Positions 6,157 to 12,144 of a DNA stretch of 15,595 bases are shown in pieces; positions within the stretch are counted from its first letter, which is position 1, and each line of letters opens with the position of its first letter. The notes under the pieces were generated by a model. That model was not told where the DNA came from and made no database searches. It saw only the letters and a list, made by a program, of their open reading frames with translations. Both the position numbers and the translations under genes were made by a program. Origin of the DNA: an uncultured bacterium (GTDB taxonomy: Bacteria > Patescibacteriota > Minisyncoccia > SW-4-49-11); contig CAJXTH010000004.1 of assembly GCA_913060955.1 (NCBI GenBank), forward strand, positions 1 through 15,595, read 5' to 3'.

Positions 6157-6982
6157 TCAACCCAGTAATCTGTTCAAGTTTCCATCGGTATTCATCAATA
6201 TCAGTTAATGGATCTTCACTCACAAGAAGTTGCATGACCATAGACATCTGATCAATATTAAAGCCAAATTCATTTTGAGCTTGCTCATCCCAAATACGAA
6301 CAATATCAGGAGTATCTTCTGGAATTGTCCGAGAGTTGTAGAAATCAAGTTTTTGCCAGGTGCTTGATGATCTTGCAGTTACAAAGTCAACCGAACGAAG
6401 TTTTGCATTCGGGTAGTTTTTCATGATTATTTCAAGGTCCTCTAGTGTTTTGGGAGTATCTTGATAGAAGTTCTTGCTCTGAGGATATCCATTCTCTCGA
6501 TATACAATTTGCATTTCGTAGATCTCAATTTCTGGATTTTCCCACAATGGGACCAGATTTTGGTACTGAACAACAAAGTCATAACTTGCTCCACCAGTAT
6601 TCCAGCTTATGGTTTCATCATAGAAGTGTTTCACCCGAATCTCATTTGACTCAAGATCTATTGTCTGAGTCTCAATCTGAGTGATTTGGTATGCCTGGGA
6701 GGTATATATTCCCATACTCCAGAGAGACCAGGCAGAGATGATACTCAAAAAAACAATTCCAAGAGCGCGGACTATACGAGATCTTGATACGTTATTGAGA
6801 ATATTGTATCCACCAAATACCAGTAGGCTTCCTATACTGGGAAAAACATACCAAATAGGGGGAATGGGAATTGATAAGTTTTGATAGGTGACAATTTGTT
6901 GAAAGAGAAATAATCCAATAGGAATAAATAGTAATCCAAAGATTCCCATGGCTCGAGCAACCCAACGAAATGAATTCTGCAT
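6143..6982 (-). CDS. Three-TM membrane protein of unknown function
   Basis: I do not recognise this family. From the ATG at 6982 it encodes 279 residues; a GTG at 7009 in the same frame would add nine but lies inside a terminator hairpin. Three hydrophobic helices are visible at about residues 7-31 (ending FLFQQIV), 41-63 (PPIWYVFPSIGSLLVFGGY) and 70-94 (ALGIVFLSIISAWSLWSMG). Positive residues in the N-terminus and in the loop NNVSRSRIVR suggest N-in topology, which places the soluble domain of about 185 residues outside. That domain is rich in Tyr, Asp, Glu and Asn and has no cysteine or obvious catalytic motif. The gene follows the DUF2268 peptidase gene in the same direction, separated by a hairpin. 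Its base composition looks more AT-rich than the flanking core genes. It is probably real; its function is unknown. Confidence 0.7.
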   Translation of the reverse strand: MQNSFRWVARAMGIFGLLFIPIGLFLFQQIVTYQNLSIPIPPIWYVFPSIGSLLVFGGYNILNNVSRSRIVRALGIVFLSIISAWSLWSMGIYTSQAYQITQIETQTIDLESNEIRVKHFYDETISWNTGGASYDFVVQYQNLVPLWENPEIEIYEMQIVYRENGYPQSKNFYQDTPKTLEDLEIIMKNYPNAKLRSVDFVTARSSSTWQKLDFYNSRTIPEDTPDIVRIWDEQAQNEFGFNIDQMSMVMQLLVSEDPLTDIDEYRWKLEQITGLSLTV

Positions 6983-6990
6983 ATAAATGA

Positions 6991-7021
6991 AAAAGAGAGT
7001 ATATACCACGAATATACTCTC
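6991..7021 (-). terminator. Strong terminator between the peptidase and membrane protein genes
   Basis: A perfect 11-bp stem, AGAGAGTATAT (6994-7004) and ATATACTCTCT (7012-7022 by flush pairing), surrounds a 7-nt loop. On the minus strand it is followed by TTTTT. It ends about 25 bases after the peptidase stop and only about 9 bases before the ATG of the membrane protein gene, so it could also act as an attenuator. Confidence 0.7.
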
Positions 7022-7046
7022 TCTTCTTCAAATAGTCAAGAATGGC

Positions 7047-7814
7047 TTATTTGAAGAGTTCCTCAGGACTCATGCTGGTGAGCTCTTGCCAGGTTTTCTC
7101 TGGATGCTGTTCTCGGTAGCGTTTTACTAGCCAATATCCCAGGCTGTATCCGAGCCACATCGGGTAATCATCAGAGCCGTAGAAAATTCCATCGTAGGCT
7201 TCTCCAGAATCAAGTTCAGGGAGTACTTTTGGAATCCACTTATCGACTTGATCTTCCTTAATTGCTACCGCCCAAGGGGCATGAGGCCCACCCAAGAGTT
7301 CTTCTCGAAAGTGCTCGGCAAGTCCTTCAGCTTGGATTCCGGTTTTGACAGTATCAAAGTTGTGGTAATTCCAGTATTGGCTATGGTGGTACTCATGAGC
7401 CACAGTATAGGCGAGAGATTCTTCCCAGTTTGGATGAGTTGGGTTCAGGAATAGTTGAAAAACGTTCTTATCTCCAGAAAATCCTCCTACTCCGTCCATG
7501 TAGTCAAGATCAAATTGATCATAGCCTGGATAGATAAATACATGAAGAGTATTTTTCCATGGCATAGTCTGGTAACAATGTGTGAGTGTATCTTCTACAA
7601 TTAAACTAATTTTTCCTCTATCAAAGGTGTGGGGAGTAGGAATATCATTAACTGAGACAATTTTAAATCTAAGATTTTGTCGAAGATACTTTCGTGTGTC
7701 CCAACCAGCAAAGCCAGTTTCAGTTTCTGGAGTATTCTCAACACACCAATCAAGGATTTGGTTGCGAGTAGTTAAAGACTGCGGTGGCAGTACAAAGTGT
7801 AATTCAAATTGCAT
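7047..7814 (-). CDS. Predicted zinc metallopeptidase, DUF2268 type
   Basis: This encodes 255 residues. It has an HExxH zinc motif in TVAHEYHHSQYW (His140, Glu141, His144) and a downstream EGLAEHF (Glu163) that fits the third ligand of a gluzincin. The block before it (LFLNPTHPNWEESLAYT) and the pattern HEYHH-EGLAE match DUF2268 (YjaZ-type) predicted Zn-dependent proteases. No signal peptide or membrane segment is visible, so it should act in the cytoplasm. The substrate is unknown. The start MQFELHFVLPP has no SD; a weak TACCTA box lies 10 nt upstream. A strong terminator follows and the three-TM protein gene lies beyond it. Both genes may form a loosely linked unit, but the terminator argues for at least partly separate control. 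Confidence 0.8.
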   Translation of the reverse strand: MQFELHFVLPPQSLTTRNQILDWCVENTPETETGFAGWDTRKYLRQNLRFKIVSVNDIPTPHTFDRGKISLIVEDTLTHCYQTMPWKNTLHVFIYPGYDQFDLDYMDGVGGFSGDKNVFQLFLNPTHPNWEESLAYTVAHEYHHSQYWNYHNFDTVKTGIQAEGLAEHFREELLGGPHAPWAVAIKEDQVDKWIPKVLPELDSGEAYDGIFYGSDDYPMWLGYSLGYWLVKRYREQHPEKTWQELTSMSPEELFK

Positions 7815-7950
7815 ATCAAAAAGTTAGGTAAAAGAGGTCAGATTTTGATGGATGCAATTACTTGTACATGATTTTACAAAATGATAAGTATTCTCACTGT
7901 ACCGGGTCAGAAAATATTTGTCAATTATCTGAAGAGATACTCTCTCGATC

Positions 7951-8039
7951 TGTCATTCCCGACGACGATCGGGAATCTCGTGAAAGTACCGCGAGATCCT
8001 CAATCAACCACCTTCGGTCGTTAAAAGTTGAGGATGACA
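7951..8039. repeat. Composite REP-like element R3 (two opposed hairpins)
   Basis: Hairpin a: TGTC, stem ATTCCCGA (7955-7962), loop CGACGA, TCGGGAAT (7969-7976). Hairpin b: stem ATCCTCAA (7996-8003), a 24-nt loop, TTGAGGAT (8028-8035), then GACA. The 24-nt loop holds its own small hairpin (ACC/GGT around TTC) and is nearly the reverse complement of the loop of R4 at 13952-13975. The layout is that of R2 in inverted orientation. It fills the space between the peptidase and alkyltransferase genes, which otherwise holds nothing recognisable (7815-8046). Confidence 0.75.
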
Positions 8040-8046
8040 CTGAAAT

Positions 8047-8310
8047 CTAAAAATATCCTTCTTTTCTCAGGAGTTCTCGTTTGACAGACTCTCCACCTCG
8101 ATTATACGGGCCTAGAGATCCATCTGCTCGGATGACTCGGTGGCAGGGGATGGTCGGATCGAAATTTTGAGACATGAGAGTTCCTACTGCTCGCGCAGCT
8201 CCTGGATAGCCAGCTGCCTCGGCAACTTGCCCATAGGATAGTACCGACCCTTTGGGAATAGCTCGGACAACTCGGTGAACTGCTTGTTGAAATTCTGTTG
8301 GCTTCTTCAT
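8047..8310 (-). CDS. Ogt/ATL-type alkyltransferase domain protein (MGMT family, C-terminal domain only)
   Basis: This encodes 87 residues from the ATG at 8310. It contains the whole DNA-binding and active-site domain of O6-alkylguanine-DNA alkyltransferases: SYGQVA (the Tyr that rotates the phosphate), AARAVG (arginine finger), PCHRV (acceptor Cys) and a C-terminal GPYNRGG...KRELLRKEG. The N-terminal domain of full-length Ogt/Ada-C is absent, as in alkyltransferase-like (ATL) proteins. ATLs usually carry Trp or Ala at the Cys position, but here the Cys is kept, so suicidal dealkylation remains possible. A TTG at 8328 could extend it by six residues. The ATG is preferred because a TACAAT box ends 8 nt before it. 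It is divergent from the Nudix gene across 64 bp. Stop is TAG. Confidence 0.85.
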   Translation of the reverse strand: MKKPTEFQQAVHRVVRAIPKGSVLSYGQVAEAAGYPGAARAVGTLMSQNFDPTIPCHRVIRADGSLGPYNRGGESVKRELLRKEGYF

Positions 8311-8318
8311 AGATTTTG

Positions 8319-8366
8319 ATTGTATCAAATCAGAGGGATATTTGGTATTATGAAGCCAGATAATAC
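8319..8366. promoter_or_regulatory. Divergent promoter region, alkyltransferase and Nudix genes
   Basis: On the minus strand TACAAT (complement of 8319-8324) precedes the ATG at 8310 by 8 nt. On the plus strand TAATAC (8361-8366) precedes the ATG at 8375 by 8 nt. Both would give RNAs starting at or beside the start codon. Neither gene has an SD. The -35 regions would overlap within the 64-bp spacer. Confidence 0.5.
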
Positions 8367-8374
8367 TCTAGAAT

Positions 8375-9115
8375 ATGAAACCCCAAATTGTCAGCAGATT
8401 TCAAGGAAGGTTAGAAGACATCATTGTTCAAAATGCGCAAACCCAAACGTTGGTAGTATCTCCGGAGACTCACGTCATGCTCGATCGTATTTGGGAAGAG
8501 CTTCAAAAGAAAGCTGAGGAAGAAGGGCGAAACCTTTGGGATGGTCAAAGCCTGCGCTTGGATCATTTTGAGGAAAAAGATGGCAAATTGTATCTGGATC
8601 TGAGTCATATTTGGTTCAAGGATCGGTATGGACTTGAAGTTGCAATGCGGATAGACGAGTGTCCCACTCCACCTGAACGAAGCCAGGGAATTGCGGTTGG
8701 AGCAGTAGTCAAAACATCTGATGATTGGTATGTATTTGGTCTTCAGAGCCAAAAGACTATGAGTTCAAGTAAACATGCTTTTCTGGGTGGACTTGCTGAG
8801 GATCTCGAGCTCAACTCTGGACAAGGACTCTACCAAGAAATGCTCCGTGAAGTTCGGGAAGAATCAGGGATTTTGGAAGAAGATATTGAGTCGAGTTCAC
8901 TGATGGGAATTCTTCAAAATCAGGTATCTGGGTATATTGTTCCTTTTGAGGTAACTTTGAAGATTACTCGTGAGGAAGTATACCAAAGATTTCAACATGA
9001 TTCTGATACGGAACACGCTGATTTGGTATTTGTTTCACCCGAAGATCTCCCGGATTTTCTGGAGGAAATGGGAAGTTGGAAACCCTTGATATTGGATCTT
9101 ATGGAGAATAACTAG
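8375..9115 (+). CDS. Nudix hydrolase-like protein with N-terminal extension
   Basis: This encodes 246 residues. The C-terminal half carries a Nudix box core, REVREESGI (148-156), preceded by an FLGGL start (136-140). The box normally reads G-x5-E-x7-REUxEExGU. Here the stretch between GG and REV is longer (AEDLELNSGQGLYQEML) and Gln occupies the usual first Glu position, so it is a variant box. The three Glu that bind the metal in the core (REV-EE) are present. Residues 1-100 form an unassigned domain with a coiled stretch (EELQKKAEEEGRN). Larger two-part Nudix proteins often cleave nucleoside diphosphate-linked substrates; the substrate here cannot be named. The start is supported by a -10 box 8 nt upstream. 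Stop is TAG, and a 44-codon ORF begins 16 bases later. Confidence 0.75.
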   Translation: MKPQIVSRFQGRLEDIIVQNAQTQTLVVSPETHVMLDRIWEELQKKAEEEGRNLWDGQSLRLDHFEEKDGKLYLDLSHIWFKDRYGLEVAMRIDECPTPPERSQGIAVGAVVKTSDDWYVFGLQSQKTMSSSKHAFLGGLAEDLELNSGQGLYQEMLREVREESGILEEDIESSSLMGILQNQVSGYIVPFEVTLKITREEVYQRFQHDSDTEHADLVFVSPEDLPDFLEEMGSWKPLILDLMENN

Positions 9116-9130
9116 AGTTAGTTCTATAAG

Positions 9131-9265
9131 GTGACAGTTGGGGATAACATTCCCGTTCCCGAAAAACCTTTGGATAGGGTAGAGTGGATTGCTCGGGAAC
9201 ACGTTGAGCAATATATGAGTTATAAGAATCTGAAAGAGTATTGGCTTGAGAAAGTTTGTAAATAA
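9131..9265 (+). CDS. Small ORF, 44 codons, unknown function
   Basis: A GTG start at 9131 opens a 44-residue frame ending in TAA; an in-frame TAG at 9119-9121 limits its upstream extent. The product begins TVGDNIPVPEKPLDRVEWI and continues as a charged, amphipathic helix-like tail with aromatic residues (EQYMSYKNLKEYWLEKVCK). AAGG lies directly at the start codon, so SD support is poor. It follows the Nudix gene by 15 bases and could be translated from the same RNA. It may also be a decayed gene end. It resembles coding sequence in composition, but no homologue is recognised. Confidence 0.4.
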   Translation: MTVGDNIPVPEKPLDRVEWIAREHVEQYMSYKNLKEYWLEKVCK

Positions 9266-9268
9266 GTA

Positions 9269-9297
9269 TTGACAAAAATAGGGGTTTGTGGTAAAAA
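9269..9297 (+). promoter_or_regulatory. Promoter of the secreted protein gene
   Basis: TTGACA (9269-9274), a 17-bp spacer and TAAAAA (9292-9297). The predicted start is near 9304, giving a leader of about 34 nt that carries the palindrome at 9312-9323 and an SD (AAGGAG, 9324-9329) 8 nt before the ATG. Confidence 0.55.
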
Positions 9298-9311
9298 GGT
9301 ACAGACCTAAC

Positions 9312-9323
9312 GTGCAGTTGCAC
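9312..9323 (+). promoter_or_regulatory. Palindrome GTGCAGTTGCAC before the SD
   Basis: A 5-bp inverted repeat with a 2-base centre lies just after the predicted transcription start and touches the SD. As RNA it can form GUGC/GCAC with an AGUU loop. As DNA it has the shape of an operator half-site pair. A near copy (GTGCAACTGCA, 14548-14558) lies just after the -10 of the korA-like gene. Confidence 0.35.
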
Positions 9324-9337
9324 AAGGAGAACTTTCA

Positions 9338-9943
9338 ATGTTTAGTAAAAAATGGGTTAGATTCTTAGCTGTTGGATTAATTGGATTGATCGCTGCAATC
9401 TCTATGCATATCATTAATCCGAGCCAAGTCTCAGCAAATGAATCAGTAACCACGACTCCTGAGGGTTCTTGTACTCTCACAGCTGGCCAATACTCCTATG
9501 GAGGAGGGGCAGGATTCATGTTTGTTAATGTTCACTTCCACACGTCTGGAAGCGAGCGTATTGTTGAAATGGTTGTTCCGCCAGAATACATTGTCTGTCA
9601 GATCAACCAAGCTTTGAATTCTCCCTCAGGTGTAGATGGACTATTCATTACCGCGATGAACCATCCCAACCCGTTGTTCGCTAAGTCTATAGTTCAGTGG
9701 CTCTTCCTGCAGACTTATGAGAAAATGAGTCACCCTGAAAGAATACGATATATCGATATCTTTCACAGCCAGCAGGATACCTATACTCAGCACTTGGTCC
9801 CATTGTGGTCCTTGTACACAGGTGAAGGAGCGTTTAGTTCCAGTGAACTCCTGAACGATAGTAATGACATACATCTTCCGTTAGAAGGGGATCAGACTGC
9901 ACCTACAATCCCTAACAACGAGACATTACACCTCAACTTGTAG
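9338..9943 (+). CDS. Secreted protein of unknown function
   Basis: This encodes 201 residues with a clear Sec signal peptide: a basic start (MFSKKWVRF), a hydrophobic core (LAVGLIGLIAAIS) and a likely cleavage after SQVSA (residue 33). The mature part has two cysteines (in EGSCTL and YIVCQI) that could form one disulfide, a Gly-rich patch (YSYGGGAGFMF) and His-containing strands (NVHFHTSG). No catalytic motif or known domain is recognised. It ends in a Ser/Asn/Pro-rich tail with no lipobox, sortase motif or membrane anchor. It has its own promoter, a good SD (AAGGAG) and a terminator at 9970-10000, so it is an independent unit. The intact expression signals make it likely to be real. Confidence 0.75.
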   Translation: MFSKKWVRFLAVGLIGLIAAISMHIINPSQVSANESVTTTPEGSCTLTAGQYSYGGGAGFMFVNVHFHTSGSERIVEMVVPPEYIVCQINQALNSPSGVDGLFITAMNHPNPLFAKSIVQWLFLQTYEKMSHPERIRYIDIFHSQQDTYTQHLVPLWSLYTGEGAFSSSELLNDSNDIHLPLEGDQTAPTIPNNETLHLNL

Positions 9944-9969
9944 ATGAAAATCTACGTTCATCAAACAAG

Positions 9970-10000
9970 CTCCTTAGTAACACTATACTAGGGAGTTTTT
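9970..10000 (+). terminator. Terminator after the secreted protein gene
   Basis: The stem CTCCTTAGTA (9970-9979) pairs with TACTAGGGAG (9986-9995) with one T-G wobble and loop ACACTA. TTTTT and a further T-rich run follow. Confidence 0.85.
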
Positions 10001-10056
10001 ATTTTCTTTGCATTGGCTCCGAGCTTTTTAACTTCCGGAGGGAGTCAAGTCCACAC

Positions 10057-10077
10057 GAAAAGCCCACTGGGCTTTTC
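10057..10077. terminator. Perfect hairpin, terminator-like
   Basis: GAAAAGCCC (10057-10065) and GGGCTTTTC (10069-10077) form a 9-bp stem around ACT. The A and T runs are short, so it may terminate weakly in either direction. It sits between the secreted protein gene and tRNA-Ile. Confidence 0.5.
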
Positions 10078-10092
10078 TCTACGATCCCAATA

Positions 10093-10126
10093 AAAAACAT
10101 CCTCTCCTAAAGGAAAGGGTGTTTTT
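10093..10126 (-). terminator. Terminator downstream of tRNA-Ile
   Basis: A 15-position stem (10093-10107 with 10112-10126) has one C-A mismatch and a TAAA loop. The outer five pairs are A-T, giving a U-run on either strand. On the minus strand it begins 5 bases after the tRNA 3' end. Confidence 0.75.
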
Positions 10127-10130
10127 CATG

Positions 10131-10204
10131 TGGGGGTAGGTGGACTTGAACCACCGACCTGGCGCTTATAAGACGCCCGCTCTTACCGCCTGAGCTATAC
10201 CCCC
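10131..10204 (-). tRNA. tRNA-Ile, anticodon UAU
   Basis: The cloverleaf folds fully: acceptor GGGGGTA with TACCCCC, D stem GCTC/GAGC, anticodon stem GGCGT/GCGCC with loop CTTATAA, T stem GGTGG/CCACC with loop TTCAAGT, and discriminator A. The anticodon reads UAU, decoding AUA. Ile identity features U12-A23, C29-G41 and A73 are present. CCA is not encoded. Most bacteria read AUA with a CAU-anticodon tRNA modified to lysidine by TilS, so UAU is unusual. A TATAAT with an upstream TG lies 15 nt before the gene, inside the inverted repeat at 10209-10239. Confidence 0.93.
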
Positions 10205-10208
10205 GTTT

Positions 10209-10239
10209 GGTACCCCTTGATTATATCATTTGGGGTACC
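10209..10239 (-). promoter_or_regulatory. Inverted repeat enclosing the tRNA-Ile promoter
   Basis: GGTACCCC (10209-10216) and GGGGTACC (10232-10239) form an 8-bp perfect inverted repeat with a 15-nt loop. The loop contains TGATATAAT on the minus strand, an extended -10 about 15 nt before the tRNA. The repeat also follows the ftsH stop by 6 bases, so in ftsH RNA it may form a 3' hairpin. Confidence 0.55.
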
Positions 10240-10245
10240 GGTGGT

Positions 10246-12111
10246 CTATTTGTCGTCAGATTTTGTGCCCTTGTCAGAAGAATTGGTTTCTTCTGATTCA
10301 GGTACTTTTCCGTCCATGATCTGGACAAACTCTTCTCGTTCGATAGTTTCTCGCTCGACAAGTGCTTCGGCTAGTCGATCAAGTTCTTCTCGATGGGTGT
10401 TCAAGATATCTTTACAGGTCTCGAGGGCCTGGTGGATGATGCCTTGGACTTCTGAGTCTACTTGTTCGAGGGTTTTTTGGCTGTAGGTTGGGGTTTCTCC
10501 GGTTCGGTTGCTTGGATAGTCTGAGATGTGGATTGGTCCAAGTTTACTCATTCCATAGTACCGCACGTAGTATTCGGCGATTTGGGTGAGTTTTTGGATG
10601 TCGTTGGATGCTCCAGTGGTCATCTCTCCAAAGATCATCTGCTCGGCGGTGTATCCTCCCAGAGCTACGGCCATGTCAGCTTCGAATTCTGATCGACTTT
10701 GGAGTCGTCGGTCTTCAGTTGGGAGTTTGAGGGTGTATCCTCCGGCTCGTCCTCGAGCGATGATGGTGACTTTTTGGACGGGGTCTGAGTGTTCCAAAAA
10801 GTGTGCAGCGATTGCGTGTCCTGCTTCGTGGTAGGCGACAATCTTCTTTTCTTTCTCGGTGATTACTCGACTTCGTCGTTCTGGTCCCATCATGACTTTG
10901 TCGATTGACTCGAGGATGTCATCTTCGGAGATAGACTTCTTGTTCTGTCGGGCGGCAAAGATTGCGGCTTCGTTTAACAAGTTTTGGAGATCGGCTCCAG
11001 AAAATCCTGGTGTTCGCTCGGCAATTTTTCGGAGTGAGACAGATTTCTTGAGAGGTTTTCCCTTGGCGTGAACCGCAAGGATTTGTTCCCGTTCTTTGAT
11101 ATCCGGAAGATCAAGGGTTACCTGTCGGTCAAATCGTCCGGGTCGTCGGAGAGCGCTATCCAGTACGTCTGGTCGGTTGGTGGCGGCAAGAACGATGAGT
11201 CCTTTGTTTGGCTCAAATCCGTCCATTTCTACTAGGATTTGGTTCAAGGTTTGTTCTCGTTCGTCGTTTCCTCCACCGACTCCAGATCCTCGGGCTCGTC
11301 CTACTGCGTCGAGCTCGTCAATAAAGATGAGGGCTGGAGAATTTTTCTCGGCTGTTTTGAACAGGTCTCGGATTCGGCTGGCTCCAACTCCGACGAACAT
11401 TTCTACGAATTCTGATCCAGAGGTGTAGAAGAATGGTACTTCGGCTTCGCTGGCTACTGCTCGGGCGAGGAGGGTTTTTCCGGTTCCGGGTGGACCGATG
11501 AGGAGGACTCCTTTCGGGATTTTGGCTCCAATTTCGGTGAATTTGGTCGGGTTTTTGAGGAATTCTACGATTTCATAGAGTTCTTCTTTGGCCTCTTTGA
11601 GTCCGGCAACGTCTTTGAAGGTGAGTCTCTTTTCTTTATCTTTGTCTGGCATGATCATTCGGGCCATCGACTTTCCAAAGGTGAGCGCTTGGGCCGATCC
11701 CTTCTGGGCTTGTCGAGATAGAAGCCAAATGATAAACCCAACGACAAGGACGGGCGCAATAATTTGGACCAAAAGGGCAGTTACCACGGCTCGTCCTTGA
11801 TTGTTGTTGACTTCGATTTGAAGATTTTGGATGGTTTCTTCTGATACTCCGAAGTTTGTCAGAAGTTCAGTAAATGAGGTAGAGGGTTCTTTTTCCGCTA
11901 CGAGCTCACTTCCATCCTCGAGAGTAGCAGTCACTTGGCTGTCTTCGACGACAACGTTGGTGACTTGCTCTTCTCGGACGTTGCTTACGATCTCAGAAAA
12001 GGCTACAGTCTGTGCTCCAGATTCTCCTTGGCTAACAATGTATCCAAAGATCAGGATGATTGCCAGGATGGAGAGAAGTCCAGATAGAATATTTTTTGTG
12101 AATGTTTTCAT
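10246..12111 (-). CDS. ftsH: ATP-dependent zinc metalloprotease FtsH
   Basis: This encodes 621 residues, a membrane-anchored AAA+ protease that degrades unassembled membrane proteins and some regulators. It has TM1 (about 8-27), an external domain, TM2 (about 108-131), Walker A GPPGTGKT (206-213), pore motif FVGVG (239-243), Walker B LIFIDELDAV (261-270), and the second region of homology with the arginine finger LRRPGRFDRQ (321-330). The zinc motif is HEAGH (428-432), with a likely third ligand Asp in GASNDI (504). All key residues are present. The acidic Ser-rich tail (EESNSSDKGTKSDDK-like, from about 605) is typical. The gene lies 33 bases after rpsA; AAAAGG before its ATG at 12111 serves as SD, so the two are probably one operon. 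Stop is TAG. Confidence 0.97.
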   Translation of the reverse strand: MKTFTKNILSGLLSILAIILIFGYIVSQGESGAQTVAFSEIVSNVREEQVTNVVVEDSQVTATLEDGSELVAEKEPSTSFTELLTNFGVSEETIQNLQIEVNNNQGRAVVTALLVQIIAPVLVVGFIIWLLSRQAQKGSAQALTFGKSMARMIMPDKDKEKRLTFKDVAGLKEAKEELYEIVEFLKNPTKFTEIGAKIPKGVLLIGPPGTGKTLLARAVASEAEVPFFYTSGSEFVEMFVGVGASRIRDLFKTAEKNSPALIFIDELDAVGRARGSGVGGGNDEREQTLNQILVEMDGFEPNKGLIVLAATNRPDVLDSALRRPGRFDRQVTLDLPDIKEREQILAVHAKGKPLKKSVSLRKIAERTPGFSGADLQNLLNEAAIFAARQNKKSISEDDILESIDKVMMGPERRSRVITEKEKKIVAYHEAGHAIAAHFLEHSDPVQKVTIIARGRAGGYTLKLPTEDRRLQSRSEFEADMAVALGGYTAEQMIFGEMTTGASNDIQKLTQIAEYYVRYYGMSKLGPIHISDYPSNRTGETPTYSQKTLEQVDSEVQGIIHQALETCKDILNTHREELDRLAEALVERETIEREEFVQIMDGKVPESEETNSSDKGTKSDDK

Positions 12112-12144
12112 GTAACCTTTTGAGTCAATTCGTGTAGATCTTGC

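Noticed and set aside
9131..9170. A further hairpin-family copy at GTGACAG...ATTCCCG
   Set aside because: The ATTCCCG word has no matching TCGGGAAT arm nearby, so it does not form the 8-bp stem.
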